Assembly (NCBI RefSeq): GCF_009911795.1
Contig: NZ_CP047898.1
Span: forward strand, 62,001 to 126,000
Reading direction: 5' to 3'
DNA: 64,000 nt
Source: Pseudarthrobacter psychrotolerans
GTDB lineage: Bacteria > Actinomycetota > Actinomycetes > Actinomycetales > Micrococcaceae
Position numbers and translations under genes: made by a program
Notes under the pieces: generated by a model
The model's input: the letters and a program-made list of their open reading frames with translations, nothing else
Told to the model about the DNA's origin: nothing
The model's database searches: none
In this document: piece by piece, positions 1 through 9,773 of the stretch
Layout: the number at the start of each line of letters is the position of its first letter
Position numbering within the stretch: the first letter of the stretch is position 1

Positions 1-1
1 G

Positions 2-1501
2 GCCGGGGTAGCCATGGCCACAGTTGCAGCACTTTCATTGACAGGGTGCGGCGCAACAGGAAATGAACCCGCGGGCCCCAAGACCGGTGGCACACTGACC
101 ATCGGTGCCCGCCAGGACCTGGCGTCATTTGACCCCGGGGCATTCGATACCGGCGCACAGGTGCAGTACTGGCAGCCGGTTTACGACACCCTGCTGAACT
201 ACACACCGGAGGGAAAGGTTGAACCGAACCTTGCCACGGAGTTCAAGTACAACGAAACCAATACGGTACTCACGCTCAAGCTGCGCGAGGGCGTCAAGTT
301 CTCCGATGGCACACCGTTCAACGCCGATGCGGTCAAGGCGAACATCGAGCACTTGAAAAAGGCCACCGGCGTCAGCGTCTACATGGTGGGCAAAGTCAAG
401 GTAGTCACCGTAGTGGATCCCACCACTGTTCAAATCGAACTGAGCGCACCTGATCCCGCCTTCACTTACTACCTTTGCTTGGTTGCCGGCGCCATGGGTT
501 CGCCGGCGGCACTGGAGACCGAAGGTATCAAGACTGTTCCGGTGGGCAGTGGCCCCTACACCCTGGACACCGCGGCTACCATCCGCGGCAGCCAGTACAC
601 CTACGTTCGGAACCCGGACTACTGGAACGCTACGGCCTTCCCTTACGACTCCGTGGTCGTCAAGCCGATGGAGGACCTGACCGCCCGTCTCAACGCCATC
701 AAATCCGGTCAGGTTAATTCCGCCGAGGTGGACTCCACGGTGCTTTCAGAAGCGAGGGCGAGCAACGTCAAGGTCAATGAGCACATGATCGGCTGGCAGG
801 GAATCATGTTGTTTGACCGCGAAGGAACGACAGTTCCCGCGTTGAAGGACAAGCGCGTCCGTCAGGCCTTGAACTATGCGATTGACGGCGAGTCAATCAA
901 CAAAAACATCTACGGCGGTGAAGGAAAGGCCACACAGCAGATTTTCAACCCCGCGAGCCCTGCCTTCGACGAAAAGCTCAATGCCGCGTACCCGTACGAT
1001 CTGAAAAAGGCCAAGTCCCTGATGGCCGACGCCGGCTATGCCGGCGGTTTCGAGCTGACCATGCCTACAGTTCCCGGTGATCTCACGGGCCCGTACATCA
1101 CCCAACAGCTGGCTGAAATCGGTGTGAAGGTTACATGGGAAAAGGTGCCCAACGAGGCCCTCGTGCCCGATGTTCTCAAGGGAAAGTTTGCCGCTGCATC
1201 CTTTGGTTCCAGTTCCGGTCACCCGTGGCGTGATATCTCCAAGATGATCTCCGGGACCGCTGCATGGAACCCGTTCAAGACCAAGACCGCTGAACTTGAC
1301 GGGCTGTTGGCCAAAGTCCAGAGCAGTACCGGCGATGAACAGATTGCCGCCTACAAGGCGGTGAATAACTACATCACCGACAACGCCTGGTTCTGTGCGT
1401 GGGCCTACACGAAGAGCATCCAGCTCACCGACCATGGCACGCAGGTTGCCATGCAGGCCGGCAGCGGGGTTCCCTACCTTAGAAACTACTCCCGAGCCTA
1501 G
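2..1501 (+). CDS. ABC transporter substrate-binding lipoprotein, family 5 (5' partial)
   Basis: Extracytoplasmic solute-binding protein of the peptide/nickel/oligosaccharide class (SBP family 5), which hands substrate to the permeases encoded just downstream. The reading frame is open to the window edge. The visible N-terminus is only the end of a lipoprotein signal, with a hydrophobic stretch and lipobox L-S-L-T-G-C, so the true start lies upstream. The mature part follows the family layout (GGTLTIGARQDLASFDPG near the start, then the two lobes), and about 495 residues are visible, which is normal. The permease starts 79 bases after the stop. In this class the same fold binds peptides, nickel or oligosaccharides. 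The adjoining GH3 and sulfatase genes favour a glycan-derived ligand, but that is inference. Confidence 0.9.
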   Translation, partial: AGVAMATVAALSLTGCGATGNEPAGPKTGGTLTIGARQDLASFDPGAFDTGAQVQYWQPVYDTLLNYTPEGKVEPNLATEFKYNETNTVLTLKLREGVKFSDGTPFNADAVKANIEHLKKATGVSVYMVGKVKVVTVVDPTTVQIELSAPDPAFTYYLCLVAGAMGSPAALETEGIKTVPVGSGPYTLDTAATIRGSQYTYVRNPDYWNATAFPYDSVVVKPMEDLTARLNAIKSGQVNSAEVDSTVLSEARASNVKVNEHMIGWQGIMLFDREGTTVPALKDKRVRQALNYAIDGESINKNIYGGEGKATQQIFNPASPAFDEKLNAAYPYDLKKAKSLMADAGYAGGFELTMPTVPGDLTGPYITQQLAEIGVKVTWEKVPNEALVPDVLKGKFAAASFGSSSGHPWRDISKMISGTAAWNPFKTKTAELDGLLAKVQSSTGDEQIAAYKAVNNYITDNAWFCAWAYTKSIQLTDHGTQVAMQAGSGVPYLRNYSRA

Positions 1502-1580
1502 ACGCTGATGCCTGAGCGGTGCGGGGGGATGGTTCCCTCGCGCCGCACGGGCACCGTTACTGCTGGCTCCTGAGAGGACC

Positions 1581-2525
1581 ATGGTGCTTACTTTTCTTTT
1601 TCGGCGCGCAGTCACTGGCGTGATTCTCATTGTTGCGATTTCAATCGTTACCTTCGTCCTGATCTACGCCAGCGGCGGTGATATAGCTCGTCACATTCTG
1701 GGCGGCGATGCTGATCAGGCGCAGGTCGATGCCAAAGCTAGGGAACTCGGGCTGGACCAGCCCATCATGAATCAGTACTTCGCCTGGTTCGGGAAGATGG
1801 CTAGCGGAGATTTTGGACGCTCCTGGTTCACATCAGAGTCCGTAACCGCAGCGGTTAGTTCCCGGCTGTCCGTGACGCTTTCGATAGTTGTGGTGGCCCT
1901 GATCGTGGTGGCGATCATGAGTGTGATTCTGGGTGTAACGGCCGCCGTCCGCCGTGGCTGGGTCGATAGAGTCGTCCAGATCGTTTCAGTTCTTGGTGTC
2001 GCGTTGCCCAACTTTTGGCTCGCGCTGATGCTTGTGGTCATTCTTGCGATAAACATCCCGGTCTTCCCAGCTACGGGGTATGTGGCTCCGGCTACGAGTG
2101 TGACCGGTTGGATGTTGTCCATCACACTGCCAGTGATTGCGATCACGGTCGGTGGAGTTGCGGGTGCGGCCCAACAGATCCGCGGATCCGTAATAGACGT
2201 GATGCGTCAGGACTACGTTCGCACGCTGCGCTCGCGCGGGCTTTCCCGCAGCTCCGTGTTGTTCAAGCACGTGCTGCGTAACGCTGCCCCCGCAGCACTC
2301 ACCGTCCTGAGCCTGCAGTTCATCGGCATGATCGGCGGAGCAGTGGTCATTGAAAAGGTCTTCGCCCTGCCAGGACTTGGTCTCCTTGCATTGAATGCCA
2401 CTCTCCGTGGCGATATCCCCATTGTGATGGCGGTGGTCATGACGATGGCAGCCGTTGTTGTGATTGTGAACCTAACCATCGACCTGGTCAACGGCTGGGC
2501 CAGCCCGAAGGCGCGTGTGAAATGA
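1581..2525 (+). CDS. ABC transporter permease, DppB/OppB type
   Basis: Integral membrane permease of 314 residues (BPD_transp_1 family) that forms half of the translocation pore for the importer. The N-terminal membrane segment (FLFRRAVTGVILIVAISIVTF without its end residues) and the later hydrophobic helices are typical. The EAA-type cytoplasmic loop that contacts the ATPase is visible as DYVRTLRSRGLSRSSVLFKH. An AGAG-type ribosome site (GAGAGGACC) precedes the ATG. The stop overlaps the next start by four bases (ATGA), which indicates translational coupling. Confidence 0.92.
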   Translation: MVLTFLFRRAVTGVILIVAISIVTFVLIYASGGDIARHILGGDADQAQVDAKARELGLDQPIMNQYFAWFGKMASGDFGRSWFTSESVTAAVSSRLSVTLSIVVVALIVVAIMSVILGVTAAVRRGWVDRVVQIVSVLGVALPNFWLALMLVVILAINIPVFPATGYVAPATSVTGWMLSITLPVIAITVGGVAGAAQQIRGSVIDVMRQDYVRTLRSRGLSRSSVLFKHVLRNAAPAALTVLSLQFIGMIGGAVVIEKVFALPGLGLLALNATLRGDIPIVMAVVMTMAAVVVIVNLTIDLVNGWASPKARVK

Positions 2526-4399
2526 AACAACCCAAGTCTCGTCTCCAAGCCTCCTCCGAGGCCCCTTTGCCAACCAAGGGCAGCGGTGAAAAACAGCCGA
2601 AATCCGCATCAGCGAGAGCCAAGCAGGGGCTGGTCCGAAGGGTACTTAGCGACCCGCTTGGTGCTATCGCCGTCACAATAATTTCCCTGATTGTGGTCGC
2701 CAGCATATTTGCGCAGGCGATCGCCCCCTTCGCTGCTGATTTCGTGAACATCAGCGTGGCCAACGTTCCACCACTGACGCCGGGCCATCTTCTCGGCGCG
2801 GATTCATCCGGACGGGATGTTCTCAGCAGGCTCCTGGTAGCTGGCCAATTGACCCTGATCGGGGCCGCACTCACTGTCGTCATCGCAGTCAGCCTCGGAG
2901 TCATCGTAGGGCTGATCGCCGGATACTTCGGCGGAATCTTCGATACCGTCAGCAACTGGATCGCGGAGCTGCTGATGGTGCTCCCCAGCAAGATCGTCCT
3001 CGTGGCGCTATTCGCCGTCGTCGGCCCCAACACCATCATGACCATGGCTGTCTTGGGCGTCATGGTTGCCCCAGGCTTCTTCCGCCTGGTTCGCAGCCTG
3101 GTCATCAGCGTCAAGAACGAGCTCTATGTTGATGCCGCCAGGGTATCCGGGCTTTCCGATGCCGCCATCATCGGCCGTCACGTGCTGATGACGGTCCGTG
3201 CCCCGATTGTGATCCAGGCAAGCTTTGTGGCAGGCATCGCAGTGGTCATTCAGGCAGGGCTCGAGTTCATCGGTCTTGGCGATCCATCAACGCCCACCTG
3301 GGGCGGGATGCTCCAAGAAGCATTTCTGGCCCTGTACAAGGCGCCGACGCTTATTATCTGGCCTGGCGTGATCATCGGATTGTTCGTTGGGTCATTTATC
3401 CTGCTGGGCAATGTTGTCCGGGACACGCTGGAAGGCGGCAGTTCGGCGAAAGTTTCTGGCAAAGCAGTACGTGCAGCAAAGGCAGCCCAGCGCTCCTTGA
3501 AGAAAACGATAACGTTGGAAGGCACTGCTAAGCCCGTCGACTCACCTGCCCTCTTGAACGTCAGCGATCTTCAGGTTGTCTACCCCAATGCTGATGGAAC
3601 CACCAAGACTGTAGTGCACGATGTGTCGTTGTCCGTAGCAAAGGGCGAAGTCCTTGGCCTGGTTGGCGAGTCCGGTTCCGGAAAGACCCAGACGGCATTC
3701 GCCATACTGGGCCTATTGCCGCAAGAAGCAATGATCAGTCAAGGTCACATGCTCGTGCACGGCCAAAATCTCGCGGCACTGACGGTCAAAGAGCGCAATG
3801 CATTACTGGGACGCAAGATTGCTTATATCCCGCAGGAACCAATGAGCAACCTTGACCCGGCCTTTAGGGTCGGCTACCAGCTGGTGGAGCCCATGCGCAG
3901 CCTTCTGGGTCTGAGCCGTTCTGCCGCTCGAGCGGAGGCCTTGGCACTACTGAAGCGGGTGGGCATCAATGATCCCGAGCGAACCTTCAATTCCTATCCG
4001 CACCAAATCTCCGGCGGCATGGCCCAGCGCGTGCTGATTGCAGGTGCCATCTCATGCAATCCCGAATTATTGATTGCCGATGAGCCCACAACTGCACTTG
4101 ACGTGACGGTCCAGGCCGAGATCCTGGATATTCTGCGTGGTCTGCAGAAGGAACGCGGCATGGCCATGATTCTTGTTACTCACAATTTTGGCGTAGTTGC
4201 AGACCTTTGCGACCGCGTTGCTGTGATGCAGCTGGGGCGAATTGTGGAACAGAACACCAGCCAAGAGCTTTTCTCGGCGCCGCAGCACTCCTACACCAAA
4301 ATGCTCCTGGGCTCGACGCTGGAAGGCGGACCGGCACGTCCGGCCTGGCAGCACAAGCAAGACGCCGTACGACAGATGGAAGAGGTATCCAATGTCTAA
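2522..4399 (+). CDS. Fused ABC permease-ATPase (DppC-DppD type)
   Basis: A 625-residue fusion of a DppC-type permease (about residues 1-310, hydrophobic helices and an EAA loop near [17 protein letters not shown]) with a DppD-type ATPase (about 335-610). The ATPase half carries Walker [10 protein letters not shown], signature ISGGMAQRV and Walker [13 protein letters not shown]. In most bacteria these are two polypeptides; fused forms are known in actinobacteria. The linker is rich in Ala, Lys and Ser (about residues 305-335). The gene is coupled to the upstream permease through ATGA and overlaps the next ATPase by eight bases. No stop or internal ribosome site separates the halves, so one polypeptide is expected. 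Confidence 0.9.
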   Translation: MKQPKSRLQASSEAPLPTKGSGEKQPKSASARAKQGLVRRVLSDPLGAIAVTIISLIVVASIFAQAIAPFAADFVNISVANVPPLTPGHLLGADSSGRDVLSRLLVAGQLTLIGAALTVVIAVSLGVIVGLIAGYFGGIFDTVSNWIAELLMVLPSKIVLVALFAVVGPNTIMTMAVLGVMVAPGFFRLVRSLVISVKNELYVDAARVSGLSDAAIIGRHVLMTVRAPIVIQASFVAGIAVVIQAGLEFIGLGDPSTPTWGGMLQEAFLALYKAPTLIIWPGVIIGLFVGSFILLGNVVRDTLEGGSSAKVSGKAVRAAKAAQRSLKKTITLEGTAKPVDSPALLNVSDLQVVYPNADGTTKTVVHDVSLSVAKGEVLGLVGESGSGKTQTAFAILGLLPQEAMISQGHMLVHGQNLAALTVKERNALLGRKIAYIPQEPMSNLDPAFRVGYQLVEPMRSLLGLSRSAARAEALALLKRVGINDPERTFNSYPHQISGGMAQRVLIAGAISCNPELLIADEPTTALDVTVQAEILDILRGLQKERGMAMILVTHNFGVVADLCDRVAVMQLGRIVEQNTSQELFSAPQHSYTKMLLGSTLEGGPARPAWQHKQDAVRQMEEVSNV

Positions 4400-5264
4400 A
4401 TCACCGCGGAAATCTGCGGAAAATCCACGCGTCATTCTGGACGCACGGGACGTCGTCGTGGAATACCCATCCAAGGGATTCAGACGGCCACCATTCCGGG
4501 CTCTTAAAAGTGTCTCACTCGACATCCGGCCGGGGGAAACCGTTGGCCTGGTTGGCGAATCCGGATCCGGCAAGACCACCTTTGGACGCGCCATTCTGGG
4601 CCTGGCTCCCGTGGCTTCAGGGAGCATTAAGTATGACAACCAGGAGCTGGTAGGTATGGCCAAGGCCGACCGCCGGCGGTTGGCCGGAGAGATTCAGGTG
4701 GTCTTTCAGGACCCCTACACCTCCTTGAACCCTGCCATGGCGATCGCTGAGATCCTGACGGAACCCCTCATTGCGCAGGGAACCTCGAATGCCCAGGCAT
4801 CGGTGGAAGTTGCCCGTCTCCTTGACCAGGTCGGCCTGCCCTCTGATTCCGGCGAACGGCTGCCCAGGGAGTTTTCCGGGGGCCAGCGCCAGCGCGTGGC
4901 CATAGCGCGTGCGTTGGCTCTTAAGCCCCGGCTCATCGTGTGTGATGAGCCGGTGTCCGCCCTGGACCTCTCAACCCAGGCCAGGGTGCTGGATTTGCTC
5001 GTGGAGATCCAGGAGCGCACAGGTGTGGCGTACCTCTTTGTGTCTCACGACCTTGCAGTGGTGCGCCACATCAGCCACCGGGTAGCCGTGATGTACCACG
5101 GAGAGATCGTGGAATACGGTGACTGCGCACCCATCACAGAGAATCCGGAGCATCCTTACACCCGACGATTGTTGATGGCTGCGCCGGTGCCCGATCCGGC
5201 CGCGCAACGAAAACGAAGACTGGAACGCCAGCTACTCGTTGAGGCTGGAGCCCTGTCTGCCTAG
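4392..5264 (+). CDS. ABC transporter ATP-binding protein, OppF/DppF type
   Basis: Second ATPase of the importer, 290 residues, working as a heterodimer with the ATPase half of the upstream fusion. It has Walker [12 protein letters not shown], signature FSGGQRQRV, Walker B LIVCDEPVSALD and H-loop FVSHD. The frame is open further upstream, but the ATG at 4392 is preferred: it has a purine-rich site (GATGGAAGAGG) a few bases before it, overlaps the previous stop by eight bases, and begins right where homology to the family begins. The C-terminal oligopeptide-transport extension (HPYTRRLLMAAP) is present. Confidence 0.9.
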   Translation: MSKSPRKSAENPRVILDARDVVVEYPSKGFRRPPFRALKSVSLDIRPGETVGLVGESGSGKTTFGRAILGLAPVASGSIKYDNQELVGMAKADRRRLAGEIQVVFQDPYTSLNPAMAIAEILTEPLIAQGTSNAQASVEVARLLDQVGLPSDSGERLPREFSGGQRQRVAIARALALKPRLIVCDEPVSALDLSTQARVLDLLVEIQERTGVAYLFVSHDLAVVRHISHRVAVMYHGEIVEYGDCAPITENPEHPYTRRLLMAAPVPDPAAQRKRRLERQLLVEAGALSA

Positions 5265-5354
5265 CCAAGGCCAGCCAGCGACCTTAACCAACTCCATATG
5301 GATTTACCGCAACCGCGTCAGGGCCAAGAGGCCTGAAGCAAAAGGAGTACCAAG

Positions 5355-7253
5355 ATGACAAAACCATTGCGCACCCTCACGTCCCCGGATGGCACCGTGT
5401 TCCGGGATCTGAACAACAACGGCACCATGGAGCCGTACGAGAACCCGAAGCTGGCTGTCGCCAAGCGGGTTGCGGACCTCGTTTCCAGGCTCAGTGTGGA
5501 GGAAAAAGCGGGACTCATGTTCCAGCCGATGGTGGAGGTTGGCCCCCACGGCGAATTGATTGAAGACGCCGGGATGTTCGGCGGGAAGCCAACAAGCCAC
5601 CTTCTCCAGGAACGGTTTGTCAACCACTTCAATGTGCTCTCCATACCGGGTCCAGGCGAGCTGGCCGGCTGGCACAACCAAGTACAGCAGCGGGCCGAGC
5701 AGACCCCGCACGGTATTCCGGTAACCATTTCAACGGACCCGCGGCACTCGTTCACGGACAACATGGGGGCCTCGTTTGCGGCCGGTGCGTTTTCGCAATG
5801 GCCCGAACCGCTTGGTTTCGGTGCGCTGGACGACGCCGAAACGACCGAGCATTTTGCCGATATCTGCCGTAAGGAATACCGTGCGGTGGGAATCCGGGCG
5901 GCTCTGCACCCTACGGCGGATCTGGCAACCGAACCGCGCTGGGCGCGTCAATCAGGTACCTTCGGCGCCGATGCGGCAGTGGCCGGACGTCAGCTGGCGG
6001 CCATGCTGCGGGGCTTCCAGGGAAGCGGGCTGTCCGCGGAATCGGTGGCCTGCACCACCAAGCACTTCCCCGGCGGCGGGCCGCAGAAGGACGGTGAAGA
6101 CCCGCACTTTGACTACGGCCGCGAGCAGGTCTACCCCGGGAGCAACGAGGCCTACCACCGGGGCCCGTTTGAGGCTGCCTTTGCCGCTGGCACCAGTGCT
6201 GTGATGCCTTACTACGGCATGCCGGTGGGGCTGGAAGTCAACGGCAAGAAGGTGGAGGAGGTGGGTTTCGGCTTCAACAAGGACGTCATTACCGGGATTC
6301 TCCGCGGCCACTACGGCTATGACGGTGTGGTGTGCACCGACTGGGGCCTGGTCTCCGACGGCAACCTGGCCGGCATCCCGTTCCCCGCACGGGCGTGGGG
6401 CGTTGAGCATCTCACCGCCAGTGAGCGCGCCGCGAAGATCATCGACGCCGGGTGCGACCAGTTCGGCGGGGAAAACGACACCGGGCTGGTGCTCGGGCTG
6501 GTCCGTGCCGGCATTGTGAGCGAAGCCCGGCTGGATGAGTCGGTTGCCCGCCTGCTGAAGGTCAAGTTTGAACTGGGCCTTTTCGAAGACCCCTTTGTTA
6601 ACGAAGCGGAGGCCGCAGGCAACGTTGGCCGCGCTGAATACATCGAGGCCGGTTTTCGGGTCCAGCAGCGGAGCATCACCCTGTTGAAGAACGCCCCGGC
6701 AGCAGCCGGCAGCGCTTCCGACAACGACGGCGGTCGCGGGCAGTCGCTTCCCCTAGCCACCGGAATTAAGGTCTTCCTCGACGGCGTCGCGGCCGCCGAG
6801 GCCAGCCGATATGCCACCGTCGTCGAAACGGTGGAGGAGGCCGATGTGGCCATCGTCCGGCTGCGGACCCCTTTTGAGCCCCGCACAGGGAACTTCCTGG
6901 AACAGCTCTTCCACGCCGGCTCCCTCGAGTTCGACGCCGCCACTATTTCCAAGGTGTCAAAGCTGGCGGACGCGGTGCCCACCGTCGTCGACGTGTATCT
7001 GGAGCGTCCGGCCGTAATGCCGGAGATCGCGGCAGCGGCGTCGGTCCTGACCGCCAATTACGGTTCCTCGGACCGTGCGCTGCTGTCGGTTCTCTTTGGC
7101 GAGGCCCAGCCGGAAGGAAGTCTTCCCTTCGAACTGCCATCCAGCACGGCCGCGATCGAGGCGGCAAGCCCCGACGTTCCCAACGACACCGCCGCCCCGC
7201 TCTTCGAATGCGGATTCGGCCTCCGCTACGCTGCCGTTCCGCAGGAGCTATGA
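5355..7253 (+). CDS. Glycoside hydrolase family 3 (beta-glucosidase/beta-xylosidase-like)
   Basis: A 632-residue exo-acting glycosidase of family GH3, cytoplasmic (no signal peptide), which removes terminal beta-linked sugars. The N-terminal TIM-barrel domain includes TKHFPGGG and the nucleophile region VVCTDWG, with the likely catalytic Asp at residue 329. The C-terminal alpha/beta sandwich follows from about residue 430. The start has a strong AAAAGGAG site. It is 90 bases downstream of the ABC genes, consistent with cleaving the imported substrate. The TDW rather than SDW form and the length fit the shorter two-domain GH3 branch, and exact sugar specificity cannot be read from sequence. 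Its stop overlaps the next start. Confidence 0.88.
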   Translation: MTKPLRTLTSPDGTVFRDLNNNGTMEPYENPKLAVAKRVADLVSRLSVEEKAGLMFQPMVEVGPHGELIEDAGMFGGKPTSHLLQERFVNHFNVLSIPGPGELAGWHNQVQQRAEQTPHGIPVTISTDPRHSFTDNMGASFAAGAFSQWPEPLGFGALDDAETTEHFADICRKEYRAVGIRAALHPTADLATEPRWARQSGTFGADAAVAGRQLAAMLRGFQGSGLSAESVACTTKHFPGGGPQKDGEDPHFDYGREQVYPGSNEAYHRGPFEAAFAAGTSAVMPYYGMPVGLEVNGKKVEEVGFGFNKDVITGILRGHYGYDGVVCTDWGLVSDGNLAGIPFPARAWGVEHLTASERAAKIIDAGCDQFGGENDTGLVLGLVRAGIVSEARLDESVARLLKVKFELGLFEDPFVNEAEAAGNVGRAEYIEAGFRVQQRSITLLKNAPAAAGSASDNDGGRGQSLPLATGIKVFLDGVAAAEASRYATVVETVEEADVAIVRLRTPFEPRTGNFLEQLFHAGSLEFDAATISKVSKLADAVPTVVDVYLERPAVMPEIAAAASVLTANYGSSDRALLSVLFGEAQPEGSLPFELPSSTAAIEAASPDVPNDTAAPLFECGFGLRYAAVPQEL

Positions 7254-7981
7254 CCTTCGGTGCGGAGCTCGTTGACCTCTCGCTGAGGGTCATCACCAGC
7301 CTGCTTTTGGGCGCCACCATAGGTTTGGAACGGCAATGGCGATCCCGGATGGCTGGAATCCGCACCAACGCGCTGGTTGCCGGAGGCTCCGCGCTCTTCG
7401 TAGTGATGGGTGCTTACTCCTTCGACGGCATTGGCGCAGATCCCACCCGGGTGGCCGCCCAGATCGTATCCGGCATCGGCTTCCTTGGCGCCGGTGTGAT
7501 CATGCGGGAGGGACTGAACGTCCGCGGACTGAATACCGCCGCAACGCTATGGTGCGCCGCAGCCGTCGGCTCATTGGCCGGATCAGGTCTCTACCTGATC
7601 GCAATCCTCGGGGCGCTGTGCATTGTTGGAGTAAACACACTCCTGCGCCCGGTGGGACGGATGATCAACCGGCATCCGCGGCGGGCAGCCGGAGACGTTC
7701 AGTCGACGGCCGACGTCGGCTATCTGCTCGAGGCAACAACCGACGGCGAGAGTGAAGGCATGGTGCGCTCCATGCTTGTACAGGCGATCAGCCGCCCGGG
7801 CTTCAGCTTGCAGTCGATGTCTGCCCGGGGCACCAAAAACGCGTTGGTCAAGGTACGGGCCGAGCTCTCCGCGAGCGTGGAGGCGGACATCGGCTCCTTG
7901 GAGAGAACCGTGCAACGCATGAGCCTGGATCCCAAAATTTACGCCGTACGTTGGCGTGCCGAAGACATTGAAGAGGAGTAA
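7250..7981 (+). CDS. MgtC/SapB family membrane protein
   Basis: A 243-residue inner-membrane protein. The N-terminal half has four or five hydrophobic helices with the family motifs (LLLGATIGLERQWR, GIRTNALVAGGSALFV, VSGIGFLGAGVIMREG, TAATLWCAAAVGSLAG). The C-terminal half (about 150-243) is a soluble ACT-like domain. The chosen ATG sits in ATGA with the GH3 stop, and GGAG lies six bases before it; a more upstream ATG would leave a non-homologous Arg-rich leader. MgtC proteins influence magnesium homeostasis and F1Fo-ATPase activity in other bacteria. Why one sits inside a glycan operon is unclear. Confidence 0.88.
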   Translation: MTFGAELVDLSLRVITSLLLGATIGLERQWRSRMAGIRTNALVAGGSALFVVMGAYSFDGIGADPTRVAAQIVSGIGFLGAGVIMREGLNVRGLNTAATLWCAAAVGSLAGSGLYLIAILGALCIVGVNTLLRPVGRMINRHPRRAAGDVQSTADVGYLLEATTDGESEGMVRSMLVQAISRPGFSLQSMSARGTKNALVKVRAELSASVEADIGSLERTVQRMSLDPKIYAVRWRAEDIEEE

Positions 7982-7985
7982 CACC

Positions 7986-9763
7986 GTGAAAGCCATTATG
8001 GTGATGTTCGATACGCTCAACCGCAAAATGCTGCCGCCCTATGGGTCAAGCAGAACGATTGCCCCCAATTTCGCGCGGCTGGCGGACCGGAGCGTTACGT
8101 TTGACAACTGCTACGGCGGCTCGATGCCCTGCGTGCCTGCCAGGCGTGAGATGCATACGGGCCGCTACAACTTCCTGCATCGGTCCTGGGGCCCATTGAA
8201 CCGTTCGACGACTCCGTACCTGAGATGCTCAAAAAGAGCGGTGTCTACACCCACCTGGTAACGGACAACAAGCACTACTGGGGCGATGGCGGCGCCACCT
8301 ACCATGGGCGGTTTAACACCTTCGAGTTTTTCCGCGGGCAGGAAGGGGATGCCTGGAAGGGGCAGCTGGCGGACCCTGAGATTCCCGAGACGGTGAACAA
8401 ACGCAGCGACCCCTTGTGGCGTCAGGACTGGATTAACCGTGGACATATGCAGGACGAGAAACAGCACCCGCAGACCCTGACCTTTGACGCGGGGCTTGAC
8501 TTCATTGGCACCAATAAGGACCAGGACAACTGGTTCCTGCAGATTGAAGCGTTCGACCCCCATGAGCCCTTTTTCAGCTACGACGTGTACCGCGAGCTTT
8601 ACGAAGAAGGGTACACCGGCCGGCACTTTGATTGGCCGATGTACAGGAAGGTCATTGAAAACGATCAGGAGTCTGCTCACCTGAAAAACGAGTACAACGC
8701 ACTCCTGACCATGTGCGACCGTTCCCTGGGGCGGGTCCTGGACGCGATGGACGAGAACGGGCTCTGGGAGGACACCATGCTGATGGTGTGCACCGATCAC
8801 GGGCTGCTGCTTGGCGAGCACAATTGGTGGGGCAAGAATGTTCAGCCGTGGTACGACGAAAACATCCACACACCATTGTTCCTGTGGGACCCCAGAAGCG
8901 CCGAAACTGCCGGACAGCGAAGGGCCTCGCTGGTGCAGACCATCGACTTCGGCCCCACTCTGCTGGAGTACTTCTCTGTGCCGGTTACGGCGGACATGCA
9001 GGGTGTGCCCCTGGCCAATACCGTGGCCAATGACCAGCCGGTGCGTGCTGCAGGGCTATTCGGCAACACCGGCGGCCACGTCAATGTCACTGACGGACGG
9101 TACGTCTATATGCGGGCCTGCGGAGACGAGTCCAATTCTCCGCTCTTCGATTACACACTGATGCCGATGCATATGCACGCGCTCTTCAGCCCGGCGGAGC
9201 TGCGCAACGCGGAGTTGGTGGAGCCCTTCACCTTCACCAAGGGGGCTCCGGTGCTGAAGGTTCCTGCGTTCAGCTTCGGAAACCCTTATGTCTATGGCAC
9301 CTTGCTGTTTGATTTGCAGACCGATCCGGCGCAGGACAACCCGTTGCGCGACAAGGACCTTGAGTTGAAGATGGCGACTTTGCTCCGTGATTGCCTCAAG
9401 GATTCCGATGCTCCAGTGGAGCAGTACGAGCGGCTGGCCTTGCCCGTCGAAGGGCCCCTGGGGGAGGAACACCTGCTGATCGACAAGCAATGGGAGCAGG
9501 TCCAGAAGTCCATGCGTCCGGCTCCGCTGAGCGGGCAACTGCCGGTGAATTCGCCGTTGGCGCAGCAGAATTTGTCAGATCTCTTCGAGGATGGGCGTAC
9601 CAAGGAGATTGTCTTGGCGTCCATTCCGTTCCTGGCGAATCCGTTCATCCTGATGATGGCAGGGTCAATGACCCTGGTAGAAATAGCCGCGATGAAGGCA
9701 GACATCACGCTGGAAGACCTGCTGGCTCTGGACGAGCTGATCGCAGTTCCGGCCGGGAGCTGA
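7986..9763 (+). pseudogene. Class I sulfatase, single-base frameshift near codon 70
   Basis: Arylsulfatase-family enzyme (alkaline phosphatase superfamily) hydrolysing sulfate esters. The N-terminal frame begins at GTG 7986 (VKAIMVMFDTLNR) and holds the sulfatase signature C-V-P-A-R, with Cys49 the residue converted to formylglycine. After the GGGGCCC run at 8188-8194 the protein continues in the next frame (IEPFDDSVPEMLKKSG, then metal-site HADs such as CTDHGLLLGEHNWWGKN). Adding one base in that run gives a continuous 592-residue protein of family length. The defect may therefore be a sequencing error, not a dead gene. The maturase gene lies 10 bases downstream. There is no obvious signal peptide, so a cytoplasmic sulfatase is likely. 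Confidence 0.85.
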
Positions 9764-9773
9764 CGGGGCAGGC

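Noticed and set aside
893..1630. 245-codon minus-strand frame over the binding-protein gene
   Set aside because: A shadow of the family 5 binding protein; composition is low in hydrophobic order and without motifs.
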